Assembly: GCA_015680685.1 (NCBI GenBank) | Contig: MNCI01025027.1 | Coordinates: 32,565 to 96,564 of the forward strand | Source of the DNA: Gnetum montanum | Lineage: Eukaryota; Streptophyta; Gnetopsida; Gnetales; Gnetaceae | Reading direction: 5' to 3' | Length of the DNA stretch: 64,000 nt | Shown: positions 46,540 through 56,257 of the stretch, in pieces | Numbering within the stretch: the stretch's first letter is position 1 | Layout of the letters: each line of letters starts with the position of its first letter | Program-made: the position numbers and the translations under genes | Notes under the pieces: model-generated | The model's database searches: none | The model's input: the letters and a program-made list of their open reading frames with translations, nothing else | What the model was told of the DNA's origin: nothing

Positions 46540-47190
46540 TATGATTCAACCCAGTACAAGCATGTTCTATTGCGTCGCTTTTTATGTTAATAAACGTGCA
46601 AAAATTACTAGAGGAAAGAAGCGTTTGGTTGTCAATTAGAAACCCTTAAACGCTATTATCAAATCTATCCAACATCCTATCCCTAGTAAATATGATCTTT
46701 TCCAACGTTTACAAGGGACACACATTTACTCTAAGTTTGATTTTAAAAGCGGATTCTGGCAAATACAAGTACATCTTGAAGATTGATGGAAAACTACTTT
46801 TACTATCCCACAAGGACTATACGAATGGACAATTTTACCTTTCAGTATCAAGATCGCTCCATCTATTTTTCAAGCTTGTATGGATTCCATATTCAAAAAC
46901 TATCCTTTTATTTTAGTTTATTTTGATGATATATTAGTTTTATCAAAGTCTATTACTAACCATCAACAACATTTAGAAATTTTGTATCAACTCATAGATC
47001 AAAATGGATTAGTCCTTTCTCCTTCAGAGAAAAAGATCCAAATTGCTGTTGATGAGGTTAATTTCTTAGGAGTAGTCATTAAAAATGGGCAAATCAGTTT
47101 GCAGGAACATATCTTAAAAGATATAAAGAATTTTCCTGATATCATTATGGATAAAACACAACTACAACATTTCTTGGGTGTTTAAATTAT
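46540..47190 (+). pseudogene. Caulimovirid reverse transcriptase, copy 2 (5'-truncated)
   Basis: Plus frame pieces match copy 1. The catalytic box is intact here as YFDD (VYFDDILVLSKS, about 46918-46950), and FLGVVIKNGQISLQEH follows. Disruptions include a stop in the text after KKRLVVN (about 46636), a stop where a Trp codon lies in copy 1 (about 46787) and a 1-nt loss near 47184 that shifts the frame after FLGV. Confidence 0.8.
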
Positions 47191-47736
47191 TTGTCAGGAT
47201 TTTACAAAGATCTTGCAAAAGATCAAAAACTCCTAAATCAACAACTCACCAAGAATCCAACACTGTGGACTCAACAACATACTGAAGCAGTTCATCGACT
47301 CAAAGAACAATGTACAAAATTACCATACTTACAATTACCTACAAATGGTACTTTGATTTTAGAAACTGATGCTTCAAAAGAATTCTAGGAAGCTGTCCTT
47401 AAAGAGGATTTACATGGAGTCATTTACATCTATAGATACGCAAGCGGAAAATTTAATTTTGTAGAATTAAATTACCATTCTACCCATAAAGAAATCCTTA
47501 CCATCATCTACGGTATCGAAAAATTTTGATTATTTTTACAAGAAAAGGAGTTTATTATCCATTCTGATCTTAAATATTTCGACAAGTATCTGCAAATGAA
47601 ACATGTGAATAAGGTAGCTCATACTAGGTTAATTAGATGGTCTTTATTTCTTGCCAACTTCACTTATTGTACACAATATCTTAGTGGTAAGGAAAATAAT
47701 TTAGCTGATTATTTGACTAGAGAATTTCAGTATTAA
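47191..47736 (+). pseudogene. Caulimovirid RNase H domain, copy 2
   Basis: Contains ETDASKEF (catalytic Asp intact), a TAG at 47386-47388 at the same place as in copy 1, ELNYHSTHKE, SDLKYFDKYL and NLADYLTRE, ending at TAA 47734-47736. ORF2 starts two bases later, a tight stop-start arrangement (TAACTATG). Confidence 0.75.
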
Positions 47737-47738
47737 CT

Positions 47739-48582
47739 ATGTATTATTGTGCAGAAAGGTATCTAAACGAAGGATGGGAACTTCATTCCAGCCAAAGATT
47801 TTTTCTCTGTCCATTCTCTCGTATCTATCTGTCGCAATCCCAAATAACCAAAGTCCATAATAACTATTTTAATGATTGGGATTTTTACTTACATTCCCCT
47901 TATAGGTATTCTTTATCTCCTCATATTTCCTATACCTATTTCGCTCATCCTAATCCTATCCTTGATGATATTTTTCCACCAATCCATGTAAAGACCAATA
48001 TCCATGCTAACCATTTCTTGGATGAATGTCATCACCAATCTTATCTAGTCCATTGGACACGATTCAAACCATCTGATTGCCATACCTACCATTTAGATTT
48101 CAATATCCCAATTGAAATCCCTAATGAAGCTCATCCATTTTGGGAATGGTGGTCTCTTTATGGTCATCAAGTCAAATATTATCCAACTTAGTATGACCCT
48201 GCAACTATCCGTCGATTATGAGCTAGACCACATGGAGACTTTGAATATTTTATTTTATTTGACCTCAAGCATTAGTAGGAGAATAGACTGGCAAAATCCA
48301 TGGAGTCTTACATGGTATCAAGATATTCTGATAGCTACAACAAAAGATATCATTACTCACTGTGAGCTGAATCATATCATCCCCTCGAATTTCAAAGCAT
48401 ACAATTATGATCCTACTTTTCAGTTGTTACAAAGAGATGGAGGCACTTGTCGAGTCCAATGGCATGAGCCTGCATACATTTCATAATGGCAGTCTCCATC
48501 TACATCAGATGAAGAATCCAAGGCTCCAACAACTCCACGTGAAGACAATAATGATCATGTGTCCAATAGTGAAGTTGAATAG
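47739..48582 (+). pseudogene. Caulimovirid downstream ORF (ORF2-like), copy 2, frameshifted
   Basis: ATG at 47739 opens a 150-codon frame (MYYCAERYLNEGWELHSSQR) rich in Tyr/His/Trp. It stops at 48189-48191. The reading then shifts to another frame (RRIDWQNPWSLTWYQDILI, about 48280) and ends with an acidic, Ser-rich tail to TAG at 48580-48582. The intact product would be about 280 residues. No known domain is recognised. It follows RNase H directly and precedes the promoter, the location of ORF2 in florendovirus-type genomes. Confidence 0.6.
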
Positions 48583-48677
48583 TAAAAGGTGTACAGTAAA
48601 AGATTCTAATCCATGCATATCGTAAATAGTAAGATATGCTTAGCTATTTTCCACTATTTTCTTTCTTCCTCTTCTCC

Positions 48678-48685
48678 TATATAAG
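48678..48685 (+). promoter_or_regulatory. Caulimovirid pregenomic RNA promoter (TATA box)
   Basis: TATATAAG lies after a CTTCTTCCTCTTCTCC pyrimidine tract and before GCAAGCTCTCTCTACACC. It sits just downstream of ORF2 and about 430 nt before the PBS. The layout matches the 35S-type promoter of caulimovirids. The start site would be near 48705-48715. Confidence 0.8.
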
Positions 48686-48812
48686 CAAGCTCTCTCTACA
48701 CCTTTGAGGCATCAAATGGAAGCAAGAGTCAGTTTCTGAGTCCTTCTGCAAGTAGAGTTAGTCCTTAGTGTCTGTAAGTGTGAAGTGTGAGTGTGTAAGA
48801 TCATGTATATTA

Positions 48813-49012
48813 GAGAGATCTAAGAGTGATACGTTGTGCTCCTCTTAAAGCATTCCTAGTATGCAAGTAATAGTCCAAGCAGAGAGATCTTGAAGAGCTG
48901 CGTTGTGCACCTTCAAAAGCATTCTTGCTTATTTTTGTATGAGTGTAGCAGAGATATCTCAAATTGCTGCGTAGTGCGCATCTAAAAGCATTCCTGATTA
49001 ATGTGTTTGTAA
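48813..49012 (+). repeat. Three tandem leader repeats, period 69 nt
   Basis: Units start at 48813, 48882 and 48951. Each begins GAGAGATCT/GAGATATCT and contains CGTTGTGC (CGTAGTGC in the third) and AAAGCATTC. They lie in the predicted pregenomic RNA leader between the promoter and the PBS, where caulimovirid leaders form structured hairpins. Confidence 0.8.
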
Positions 49013-49108
49013 TGTGTTTGTTGTAGCTTTGTACTTATATAGAATATGTGAATAATAGACATTTGTTTGAACGCATTTTCCGTGTTTTCTGCTGAGTGAC
49101 TTTGAGAG

Positions 49109-49120
49109 TGGTATCAGAGC
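49109..49120 (+). other. Caulimovirid primer-binding site (tRNA-Met type)
   Basis: TGGTATCAGAGC matches the standard plant initiator-tRNA-Met PBS used by caulimovirids to start minus-strand DNA synthesis. It marks position 1 of the viral map and lies about 340 nt before the movement-protein ATG. Confidence 0.9.
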
Positions 49121-49183
49121 TGGTGTTTCAGTTCGTTGGGTCTTTGCTCTTTGTATCTTCATGTGGACCTCAAATTTTCTCCT

Positions 49184-49187
49184 GGGG

Positions 49188-49223
<36 letters not shown>

Positions 49224-49227
49224 GGGG
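49184..49227 (+). repeat. Poly-G tract
   Basis: GGGGGGA, then 32 uninterrupted G residues (49191-49222), a T and four more G. It lies between the PBS and the polyprotein start of copy 2. The corresponding part of copy 1 is not present, so the ancestral state is unknown. Polyproline ORFs on minus are artefacts of it. Confidence 0.9.
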
Positions 49228-49447
49228 AGTGTAACCAGTTTTTTGTGTAGTTTTTGCAGGGATATTGTCTAGTATGTAGCGGTATTGATGCACCAATATT
49301 GTTAACGTTGTCAGAAACGTGTTGAGACAGATTGCCAAAAGTAAGACGTGCAACATTGAGCCATGGTTGAGGTGTTGGTCGTAAGTCGCGTAGTGAGGTA
49401 GTTGAGAAGCATGGTGTTAACAATCACAAGAAACACAATCACAAGCA

Positions 49448-50069
49448 ATGGTAGATCCGGCACAAATGATGGGTAACCCTTACTTCCATAGAATCTCTGA
49501 GTTTTGTTCTAAGTCTAATGGTACGAGTCCTTTACCTATTCTGAAATGCTATGAGATATATGCTCCATCTAGTTTAAAAGCTTTTGAATCATGGAAGGAA
49601 ATGCATTTATCAAAGTGTGATTTAGAAATAGTAGGTACTAGTCTAAGACCTGTTGCTTTGTCTTTCTTCAGTGAAGTTGAAGTTGCCAATTGGAAAAAGC
49701 GAGGGTTTAATTACATTCATTTAGCCAAATTAGCTATTTTAATTCATTCGCATTTCAATTATAGATTAAAAGCCCCTTACTAGATAGCTGTCATAGATAG
49801 ATGGTTCAAAATGTTTAAAGAAGCCATTATAACCTAGGAAAAAGGAACCCTAGCTACAGATGCAGTCATCGTTACAATACCCAACTTTACACTTTCTCTT
49901 CATGACCCACATCTATACAAGTCTTTAATGGTTATCATTTATTTTCCTGTTGATATGATTCCACAGTCCATCTATGCCATGGTTTCCGCTAGGTTAATAT
50001 TTAAGCTATTTAGTAATACGTCTGTAAAAATGTTATATCCTTTTAATGAGAAAAAAACGCAAATAGGAT
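49448..50069 (+). pseudogene. Caulimovirid movement-protein region, start of next unit, copy 2
   Basis: ATG at 49448; the ORF to 49783 matches 46424-46035 of copy 1 (KSNGTSPLP, WKEMHLSKCDLEI). It has an extra TAG at 49781-49783 where copy 1 has Trp, and the TAG at 49835-49837 shared with copy 1. The text continues (VIIYFPVDMIPQSIYA) until it is cut at 50069 by the gypsy LTR. Confidence 0.65.
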
Positions 50070-51225
50070 TGAAACACCACAAAATTTCTAGCTTAGTACT
50101 TTTCCAACAAGAATCGAGCGAAGTCATGACGTTCCCCAACATGACTGAAGCTTGAGGACCCACAGACAGCTTCAAGCGAAGTCGAACTCAACAAGGAGCA
50201 GTTCCTTGTGACCCGCCGACAACCACGAAAACATCTGCTATCAAACATGGCAACTTCGGAGCTCAAAATGCTTAGTTTTCACTAAGTATGCATTCTCAGC
50301 ATATACGCCCCAGTTTGCATTCACAACATATACGCCTAACATATATGCCCAACATTCACAGTGTATACTCCCAGCGTACATGCCCAGCGTACACGATCTT
50401 ACATGTACACCCAGCATGCATGACTGAAATATACGCCCGGCATGCAACCCCTGAAGACGGCATGGAAACAACATTTCAGAGCAAGATTTCGTACAAGGCA
50501 TCAACTCACACGAATAGAGTAATCATCAGATGTTGACATCATGCATCCTGGAGTCTATATGCTGAGCATGTACATCCTAATGCCCAGCGTATATGCCCAA
50601 TAGACACAGCGTATACGCCTAGTAGGCAAAGCCTATACGCCCAGTGGACACAGCGTATACGCCCAGCATGTACAAAGTGTCAAATCAAAGTCAACCGAGA
50701 TGAACATCTATAGGCAGCATCTTCATGGCATCTGAATTCAAATCTGAAGGCCAAAAGACTTCTTTTGCTTTAATCAAGACTATACACCCAGCGTATAAGC
50801 CGAGGTCATACGTCCAGCAGTATATGTTGGCGTACAGCACGTTGGACACTTGTAAATTTTATTTTCTCGCACTCGGTCAATGCGCCACATGTCACCGAAC
50901 CCGAGTCTAACAACTAAACCTGTATAAAAACCCCAATTTTCCATTAGATCAGGGTGGGCAATTTTGAGGAAAATAGAGACAAAGAAAACTAGGGATGCTA
51001 AGAACCAGAGTGCAAAAAACCATGTACACTGGACCTCACCCTGTACGCTGAGCGTACAACCTCTACGTTGTGCCCGTTGAACCAACACATAGTCATTCCT
51101 GCATCCTTCGGGGCTATTCGTCCGCCTTGTGTTAAAGCCACAACTGCATTAGACCGGTGCATTGTAACTCTCACTTTGAAATAACATTGCTACATTTTCT
51201 TCCTAAAATCTGTTACAATTTTTTC
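50070..51225 (+). repeat. 5' LTR of gypsy family 2, element 1 (3' end lost in an assembly gap)
   Basis: Starts TGAAACACCACAAAAT exactly at the break in viral sequence. The 5 bp before it, AGGAT (50065-50069), should be the target duplication. It is homologous to the full LTR 56258-57420. U3 holds a dense array of AGCGTATACGCCCAGC-like words (50280-50670, 50780-50850). A TATA box TATAAAA lies at 50923-50929. Similarity to the other LTR is lost at the N (51226). Confidence 0.8.
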
Positions 51226-51455
51226 NATTGTAACAGATTTTAGGAAGAAAATGTAGCAATGTTATTTCAAAGTGAGAGTTACAATGCACCGGTCTAATGC
51301 AGTTGTGGCTTTAACACAAGGCGGACGAATAGCCCCGAAGGATGCAGGAATGACTATGTGTTGGTTCAACGGGCACAACGTAGAGGTTGTACGCTCAGCG
51401 TACAGGGTGAGGTCCAGTGTACATGGTTTTTTGCACTCTGGTTCTTAGCATCCCN
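50992..51455. other. Assembly artefact: perfect 228-bp inverted copy between two Ns
   Basis: 51227-51454 is the exact reverse complement of 50992-51219. It is bounded by single Ns at 51226 and 51455. The related LTR at 56.9-57.1 kb has no such inversion. This looks like a contig placed backwards as gap filler, so the real LTR end is missing here. Confidence 0.85.
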
Positions 51456-52003
51456 GTCTATGCTATTGAGTATATGCCGATCCTATCTACGAAATTCCCA
51501 GCATCTACACTATTGAGCGTCTACACTGCTGAGTATACGCCTACCTTGTCTACGAAATTGCCAGCGTCTACGCTGTCGAGCGCCTACACTACTGAGTATA
51601 TGTCGACCCTATCTACGAAATTCCCAGCGTCTACACTGTCGAGCACCTATGCTGATGAGTATACACCGAACCTATCTACAAAATTCCCAATGTCTACACA
51701 ATTTAGTTTACGGTACATGCTCTACGCCATAGACTCATCTACGCTGCTGTTCAGTATAAGTTGCACACTCTATGATGTAGACTCCGTCTACGCTGCTTAG
51801 CATATACGCTGCACGCTCTACGTCGTAGATTCTCTACACTGTGACTATACGCTGTATACCTATACGCTGTCATTATATGCTGGTCGTTGAAACCTATACG
51901 CTGAGACCCAGTCTATACGCTGTATGCCACCAACGTAGGTTTATGCCGCACTAGGTATACTAGTTTCATATCCCTTCACTGTGTCATATTCTCAACTATT
52001 CAT
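51456..52003 (+). repeat. Leader of gypsy family 2, element 1, TACGC-rich
   Basis: Untranslated region between LTR and gag, filled with variants of TCTACGCTG, GTATACGCT and CTACGAAATTCCCAGCGTCT. Related to 57421-58376. The PBS that should follow the LTR is missing because of the gap. Confidence 0.7.
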
Positions 52004-54900
52004 CATGAACACTGCAAACTCCAACACTACAACCACACCAGTCATGGACCTTGTAGGCACCATGGCCGTTCAACGGCCCGTGGTACAACCCACAGCGGGG
52101 CCCCACTAGTCTCTTAGATTTCAAGGAAGGAACCCATCATCTAACATTATAACTCAAGACCAGTACAATTTCATATGCGTGAAAATACAAGCCGGGCTAG
52201 CTGTGGACCGAGCTGAAATGAAAGTTAAGAGGAAATACGAACTTTTCTATAGGGGAGGACAAGAGTTCATTCCTTCCCTGTACGATATCATCCCTCTTCC
52301 AGAGCCTTAGTCTAAGCTCATCTCACAACTCCTCCTGCAAAGGAGCCAGTGTCTAGATCAGCCTGTAGTAAATCCTCAACCGGAAGAGGAGGATGACTTC
52401 GCAGCCCAATCCGAGCATGAAGATTCGTACCATACTCTTAGTTCACAAACCTATGTCAACCTATTGCTTCATCCAGCCACAGGGGAAATTACATCCCTTC
52501 AACCATTTAGATTTACCTAAGCACAAATACCTCAACAAGAATCATCCACACTTGTTCATATTCCTCCTACAACTGACCCGCAACTCAATACACTTCCTCT
52601 TGCTATTGTCCCCATTGCAACCATAGCCCCATCATCACAAGTACAATCCCCTCAAAATAATGTAGGAGCAACCTTTCCATCTCAAGTGATCAGGATGCCG
52701 CATGTGATACCAGCTTCTATGTACGCTCATTATATCCCCTGGATCCAAACCCATGGAGCCCCTTTCATCGCTGTAACCCAACAAGTTCAGGGGATCCCTA
52801 CACAAAACATGACTGGGCAATGGGCAGCGATTGGTGCCCAATCACATCAACCCCCTCACTATAACATACCACCTCACACAATTCCACTGGCCAACATCCC
52901 TCAAGGATAACCACAACAACAACAACCGCTTCCCTACAATGTGCCTCCCCTAGTACCACCCGCTATAAATATCCCACATGTACAGCCTCCGACCACACAA
53001 CTTTATGCCTTCCAACCCACTGCCCAACAATCTAACATGTATACCATACAACACCCCCAATCTGTTATCTCCCCTAGCACCCAAGACTGGGCTGATGCTA
53101 AAAAGCTAATCTAGGAGCTAACCAATGAGGTCAAACACCTCAAAATAGCTCCCAACGGAGAGTTGAAGGTAGTGGACTTCTATCACGATGATCCTATTAG
53201 CTCTTCAGTTCTACCCCTAACATTACCCAAGGGTGTATCTTTGCCTACGTTGACCAAATACAATGGGGAGACAAACCCCAATGCTCACCTCATAATGTTC
53301 AGACTAGAGTGTGTGCTGCTTCAGGCATGGCCACATGCCATTCTACGAGTGTTCCCCATGTCCCTCGCTGGGAGAGCACTTGATTGGTATCGGGCCTTGC
53401 CACGGAACTCCATACCTTCTTTGGAAGATTTGTTGCACCAATTTGTCACTAGGTTCAAGTATAACTTGAAACCCGAAGCAACACTAGATAGCCTCATACA
53501 GGTCAAGTAAGTGCCCCTTGAACCTATCCAAAAAATCATCCGACGGTGGAGTGCTACTCTCAACGAACTCCACGAGTCGATCCCAGAGACGTACCTCCTT
53601 ACCATCCTAAAAGGGGCTGTCAACGATTTTGTGAAATCCAAGCTATACTATCTCAATGCGTGCACTCTGAGTCAAGCATTTGTACAGATTAAGAACATAG
53701 AGGAGGCTGCCCAAAATAGCCACGATCCTGCATACTCAACCTTGGAGAATCAACACAGTAAAAAAGACAAAGAAAAAGTTAAAACAACTATAGCAGCAGT
53801 AGCAGAAACACAACAAGCAAATGTGGGACAACAAAGCAAACCGTCTATTGCCCCTACTAATTATGCTAAACCTACTACCGTGACTACACTAGAATGATCC
53901 TCATCACAAATCCCAATACTGAATCGTACGAGAAACTTTGAGAGGAAAGAACCCTTCCAATACACACCACTACCCATGAAACCATCGTAGTTGTTCGACC
54001 AACTCTTGAAGGCTGGATTAATGAAACATAAATAGTTGTCCCCAGCGGCGATCCAAATGCATGATCGGTTCTGTCAACTGGTTCAGAACCCAAGCCTAGC
54101 AACGTCGGATGAGCCCCCATTACCGAAAGGTTTTAGAATGGATCGTTTCTGTGATTATCACCAACGTAATGGGCATGGTACGGATTACTATTTCACCCTA
54201 AAACAAGACATCCAACGAATGATTGATGGAGGTTAGATCACCTTTGATGAAGCAAACCCAGTCCAACCACAAAACTAGGCCATGGGTGTGTATAAAGACC
54301 CTCTAAATACCAAAGAGGCACCATACGTGATTAACACAATCTACCTTGATAACGAACCTGAAACACCTAGCATTAACACTGTCTATTCTAACCATGATCA
54401 ACAAACGCCTAACAAACCATTTGCAGTGCGTATTCCTCCCACTGTACAAACACCCATTCCCCAACCATCATACTCCCCGCAGAAATCTTTCGTCGTTTGA
54501 GTACCCCCCACCGTAGCGACTTCTAACACCCTGACACACGAAAAACCATACGTGGTGTGCGTACCTCCCACTGCTACTATCGCAAACTCACAAACACCTC
54601 CTATTCGGCCTGCCCCCTACATAGTCCGAGTACCACCTACGATCACAACAGTGGAGGTCCAACCTCCAGCTAGGCCAACTCTATACGTCATTAGGACACC
54701 CAAATGTCCTGGTGACCATCAGTCCCTGACTTCACAAACACAGAATAAACCAGGTCCCTATGTTATCAAGGTGCCCAGTCAGCCGGGCACTCAACCGCAT
54801 GCAACCGTCCAACCACAACCTCGCCCTTCTCCATATGTAGTACGGGTTCCAAAGCAACCTGAGGTCCCAAAACTAGCTGTGCCCCCATGCCACACATGAG
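52004..54900 (+). pseudogene. Gag of gypsy family 2, element 1
   Basis: ATG at 52004 (MNTANSNTTT). The frame is broken by several TAG/TAA. A Gln/Pro-rich N-terminal part precedes the Retrotrans_gag core at about 53163-53720 (LTKYNGETNPNAHLIMFRL, FPMSLAGRALDWYRALP, RFKYNLKP, ILKGAVNDF). Next come a Lys-rich linker and FCDYHQRNGHGTDYYFTLK (about 54145-54205). This is a C-x2-H...GH...T knuckle whose usual final Cys is Tyr. A proline-rich region with repeated PYVVRVP-type units follows (54400-54880). It would form the virus-like particle shell. Element 2 carries a parallel copy. Confidence 0.8.
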
Positions 54901-54932
54901 AACGCTTAGCAAACAAGCTTACATGCTAACAT

Positions 54933-56204
54933 TTGGAAAAGGAGCGTCAACGGCTAGTCGTAGGACCACCTAAACCCACGCCGCTAAATCCAGTACCCAT
55001 GACACCACCTAACGATAAACCAAACACAGGCTATGAGGGTGAATCATCCAGAAAACATGATATGCCTAAATCAACAATTCCGGACAAAACTGACAAACTG
55101 ACTATGCATGAAATAAAACTGTTGGGCCCAATGGACCAAGTTACTACCGATAAACATGCGCCCAACAGTAGAGATATAGCAACAACTTTAACACAGCTCA
55201 TGTAGGCACTCAAACAAAAAAACACTTCACTAAGCTTATACAACCTAGTGTTGACATCTCAAACCCACTGCGAAGCTTTAGTACGCATGTTAACATCTAT
55301 CCCAGTGAACGAGGACTTGCCTCTAGATGAACCTTCAATTCATGCGGTAATGTACTTGCCTCAAGGGTTAACTCCTAAGCCACTAAGTTTTCGCAATGAC
55401 AACATCAAGGTGGATCAGAAAATGGGAGAGGTAACAACAGCCCCTATGTTCATAACAATAGGAATAAACCAATTCAAGATACATAGGATCCATGTAGATG
55501 ATGGAGCCACCACAAACGTAGTGCCATATCCCATCGTCAAACAATTGGGGCTTATAGAGCTAATCAAAACAACCGTCACCACATGCTTGAAATCATTCAG
55601 TGGGTCGCACGTGACAGTTAAAGGCACCGTGACTTTAGACTTCATAGCAAGGTATCAATTCCCCACATCCGTCGACTTCGTGGTAATTGATGAAATGCTA
55701 GGGTTCAACCTAATATTGGGAAGGCCTTGGCTAGCCCAACTGAAAGTAGTCTCTTCCCCCATACATCAAGAAATTCACCTGCCTTATGAAGGCAGCGAAA
55801 TCATTATACACGGGGAGGCTACCGCACTTACCATCTCCTCATATACAGATGTAGATCAAGGCTCAGAGGTTAAGCTCGAAGAGCCTAAACAACATGATAC
55901 AAATAAACAACAACCAGTAGGCGGTAACCTTTTAAACACAAAAGAAAATTTACCCAAAACATAAATACTTAGGCCTGAAATCATACATGCACAACCTCAC
56001 TTAGAAACCAAAATTGACACAGAAATCACAATACATGCTGAAGCATCTGAAAACACCAATGCGGGAACTATTCTATCAGATGTCCCTTGGGGTGAATTAC
56101 CATTCAACGTGATCAGCGAAGGGGACGCTAAATATAGAATCATACCCGCTAATGCATCTCCTAACGTTAAAATGCGAAAAATCAAAAAATTACTAAACCA
56201 ATAA
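54933..56204 (+). pseudogene. Retropepsin region of gypsy family 2, element 1
   Basis: Frame 55248-55964 contains MFITIGINQFKIHRIHVDDG (active-site region; VDDGATTNV replaces the usual VDxGxSxNV), VKGTVTLDF, and FNLILGRPWLAQLK (the conserved ILGRPWL flap/helix motif). A variable acidic tail leads to LPFNVISEGDAKYRIIP and stops at 56202-56204. The homologous tail in element 2 also ends in a stop without RT, so the gag-pro ending is a family property rather than a truncation. Confidence 0.75.
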
Positions 56205-56257
56205 ACCACACCACTATCTGAAATGACGTTAAACTACAAATAGTCTGAAATGACATT

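Larger units (their letters stand above)
46534..50069 (+). mobile_element. Endogenous caulimovirid copy 2, plus strand: RT to leader and start of next genome unit
   Basis: Homology to copy 1 begins at about 46537 inside the RT region and proceeds RT, RNase H, ORF2, promoter, leader, PBS, then the movement-protein start of the next unit. The unit therefore crosses the viral circular-map origin, as expected for a tandem or circle-derived integrant. It is cut at 50069 by the LTR of gypsy family 2. The matching stretch of copy 1 is inverted, so 46.5 kb is a head-to-head junction. Confidence 0.85.
50070..56257 (+). mobile_element. Ty3/gypsy family 2, element 1 (5' part up to nested insertion)
   Basis: LTR, leader, gag (52004 on), zinc-knuckle-like motif, Pro-rich repeats, protease and a stop at 56202-56204, followed by about 50 nt of 3' UTR. 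The UTR is interrupted at 56257 within the repeated word AATGACATT|AAACTAC by the LTR of element 2. No RT, RNase H or integrase is present. The 3' part of the element should lie beyond the window. Confidence 0.75.

Noticed and set aside
48998-49423. Minus ORFs with long polyproline
   Set aside because: Generated by the poly-G tract in the viral leader; no homology or gene context.
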